A DNA stretch of 32,067 bases, from positions 1 to 32,067 of the forward strand of contig JAVQWQ010000008.1 in NCBI GenBank assembly GCA_033578915.1, in the 5' to 3' direction. The notes beneath the pieces were generated by a model. It saw nothing but the letters and a program-made list of their open reading frames with translations. It had not been told where the DNA came from and ran no database searches. This stretch comes from UBA7692 sp033578915 (GTDB lineage: Bacteria; Bacteroidota; Bacteroidia; Chitinophagales; LD1). Position numbers and translations under genes: made by a program. This document shows, in pieces, positions 30,908 to 32,067 of this stretch (its first letter is position 1; the number at the start of each line of letters is the position of its first letter).

Positions 30908-32067
30908 ATGAAATATTGCTTGCCAACAATAATATTTTGTTCTGCCTTTTTATCTTCTTGTTTAGCTCAGTATGTAACTTACGATAAAGGAGCGGGTAGA
31001 AAAGCGAAGGAATTATATGAACAAGCCGATCGTGCGCTAGCTTTTGGCAATGCTAAAGAAGCCTCAGATTTTTTAAAACAGGCAGTTGCTTCGCAGCATA
31101 ATTTTATTGATGCATGGTATTTGTTGGGAGTAATCCAGTTGGACAATCTGAAAGACTACAAAGATGCTGTCGCTGCCTTTGAAAGAGTAAAGTCTCTCAA
31201 TGCCGATTATAAAAACGATTTATGTTTTAGATTGGGCAAGGCTTATTTCTATCAGGGAGCGTATGAAAAAAGTAAAATGCAACTAATGGAATGTAAAGGC
31301 AAAACCATGAATCCGTACGAGGAAAAACAATTGGAATTGTTTATCAAAAGTTCAGATTTTGCAGTATCTGCTATTAAGCATCCCAAAAAGTTTGAGCCTA
31401 GAAACTTAGGAGCAGGCGTAAATACATCGAGCGATGAATTAATGCCTACCATAACGGCAGATGAGCGCATCATTTATTTCACTCGTTTAGACCGCAGCGG
31501 CTACATGCTCGAAGAAAATATTTACATGAGCCGGGATTCTGCCGGTTCATGGAGTACAGCCGAAATAGTTGATGCCCCTGTTAGTATGTATTCGTATAAC
31601 GATGGCGCTACTTGTATTTCGCCGGGTGGAAAATATTTATTCTTCACCTCGTGCGACCGTCCGGGCGGGTATGGAAACTGCGATATCTGGATGGCTGTAA
31701 AAGGAGAGAAAGGCTTTGAAAAACCACGGAATCTAGGAAATAAAATTAATTCGCCCGGTAAAGATATTCAACCAAGCATCAGCGCTGATGGCCGCACGCT
31801 TTACTTTGCCAGCAATCGTAAAGGCGGCTATGGAGGCCTAGATATATGGTACGCTACGCTTCAGGAAGACTATTCCTGGAGTGAGCCTCAAAATCTAGGG
31901 CCACTGATAAACACCGAATTTGACGAAGAGAGGCCATTTATTCATCCAGATGATCAAACACTATATTTTAGCAGTGATGGCCATCCGGGCTTTGGCAACA
32001 GCGATTTTTTTGTAAGTCGCCGGCTGCCAAATGGTGAGTGGGGAAGGCCTGAAAATCTTGGTTACCC
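30908..32067 (+). CDS. TPR/PD40 envelope protein, OmpA-type C terminus expected (partial)
   Basis: The gene runs off the window end with 386 complete codons and no stop. It begins with a signal peptide MKYCLPTIIFCSAFLSSCLA; cleavage is either at LAQ or as a lipoprotein at LSSC. A TPR region (about 35-150; ELYEQADRALAFGNAKEAS, AWYLLGVIQLDNL) is followed by PD40/WD40-like beta-propeller repeats with the pattern S-x-D-G/G-x-x-L-Y-F-x-S (DGRTLYFASNRKGGYGGLDI, DDQTLYFSSDGHPGFGNSD). TPR plus PD40 is the first half of PorE-type T9SS/peptidoglycan-binding lipoproteins, whose OmpA domain would lie beyond the edge. That ending is inferred. Confidence 0.85.
   Translation, partial: MKYCLPTIIFCSAFLSSCLAQYVTYDKGAGRKAKELYEQADRALAFGNAKEASDFLKQAVASQHNFIDAWYLLGVIQLDNLKDYKDAVAAFERVKSLNADYKNDLCFRLGKAYFYQGAYEKSKMQLMECKGKTMNPYEEKQLELFIKSSDFAVSAIKHPKKFEPRNLGAGVNTSSDELMPTITADERIIYFTRLDRSGYMLEENIYMSRDSAGSWSTAEIVDAPVSMYSYNDGATCISPGGKYLFFTSCDRPGGYGNCDIWMAVKGEKGFEKPRNLGNKINSPGKDIQPSISADGRTLYFASNRKGGYGGLDIWYATLQEDYSWSEPQNLGPLINTEFDEERPFIHPDDQTLYFSSDGHPGFGNSDFFVSRRLPNGEWGRPENLGY

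Overview
The window is a gene-dense, AT-rich piece of a chromosome from a Bacteroidota (Bacteroidetes) bacterium, most likely an environmental, menaquinone-using lineage rather than a gut Bacteroides. Three things point there. Two secreted proteins end in a type IX secretion (T9SS) type A sorting domain. Several genes are preceded by the Bacteroidota promoter pattern TTTG-N19-TANNTTTG. Start codons lack Shine-Dalgarno sequences, as is usual for the phylum. I see no tRNA, rRNA, CRISPR array, insertion sequence or prophage. No gene-free gap exceeds 300 bases. The largest gaps are 29874-30071, 8323-8479, 1304-1457 and 12784-12929; 8323-8479 holds nothing I recognise.

Layout. 1-1303 (minus): rpsC-rplP-rpmC, the middle of the S10 ribosomal protein operon, starting abruptly at rpsC with its own promoter. 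1458-4174 (plus): a secreted coiled-coil protein, rmlA and a sugar-nucleotide epimerase/dehydratase. 4293-4869 (plus): rpmI-rplT with a promoter and terminator but no infC. 4994-8322 (plus): pstSCAB, the high-affinity phosphate transporter, behind a candidate PHO box. 8480-12783 (minus): recQ, a transglutaminase-like protein, a Ppx/GppA phosphatase and a one-helix membrane protein. 12930-14719 (plus): mannose-1-phosphate guanylyltransferase and a family 2 glycosyltransferase. 14712-16488 (minus): a ceramidase-like membrane protein and lipoate-protein ligase. 16560-19594 (plus): an HMG-CoA lyase homologue and a secreted alpha/beta hydrolase with Ig-like repeats and a T9SS signal. 19595-24931 (minus): a CcoI-type copper ATPase and leuS. 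25071-26949 (plus): a CPBP protease and cdsA. 26946-29873 (minus): a T9SS surface protein and menC. 30072-30800 (minus): dapB. 30908 to the end (plus): a TPR/PD40 envelope protein cut by the window edge.

How the genes fit together. Most are housekeeping: translation, phosphate uptake, phospholipid, menaquinone and lysine/peptidoglycan precursors, and nucleotide sugars for surface polysaccharide. Phosphate uptake (pst) and the Ppx/GppA phosphatase lie within about 600 bases of each other on opposite strands, a plausible phosphate neighbourhood. I found no clearly new multi-gene system. The most unusual structural signals are two broken ribosomal-protein operons less than 3 kb apart, each with a recognisable promoter at the break; a 7-4-7 direct repeat upstream of pstS; and a bacterial ceramidase-like protein overlapping lplA. 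All functional calls are from reading motifs by eye, without database searches.
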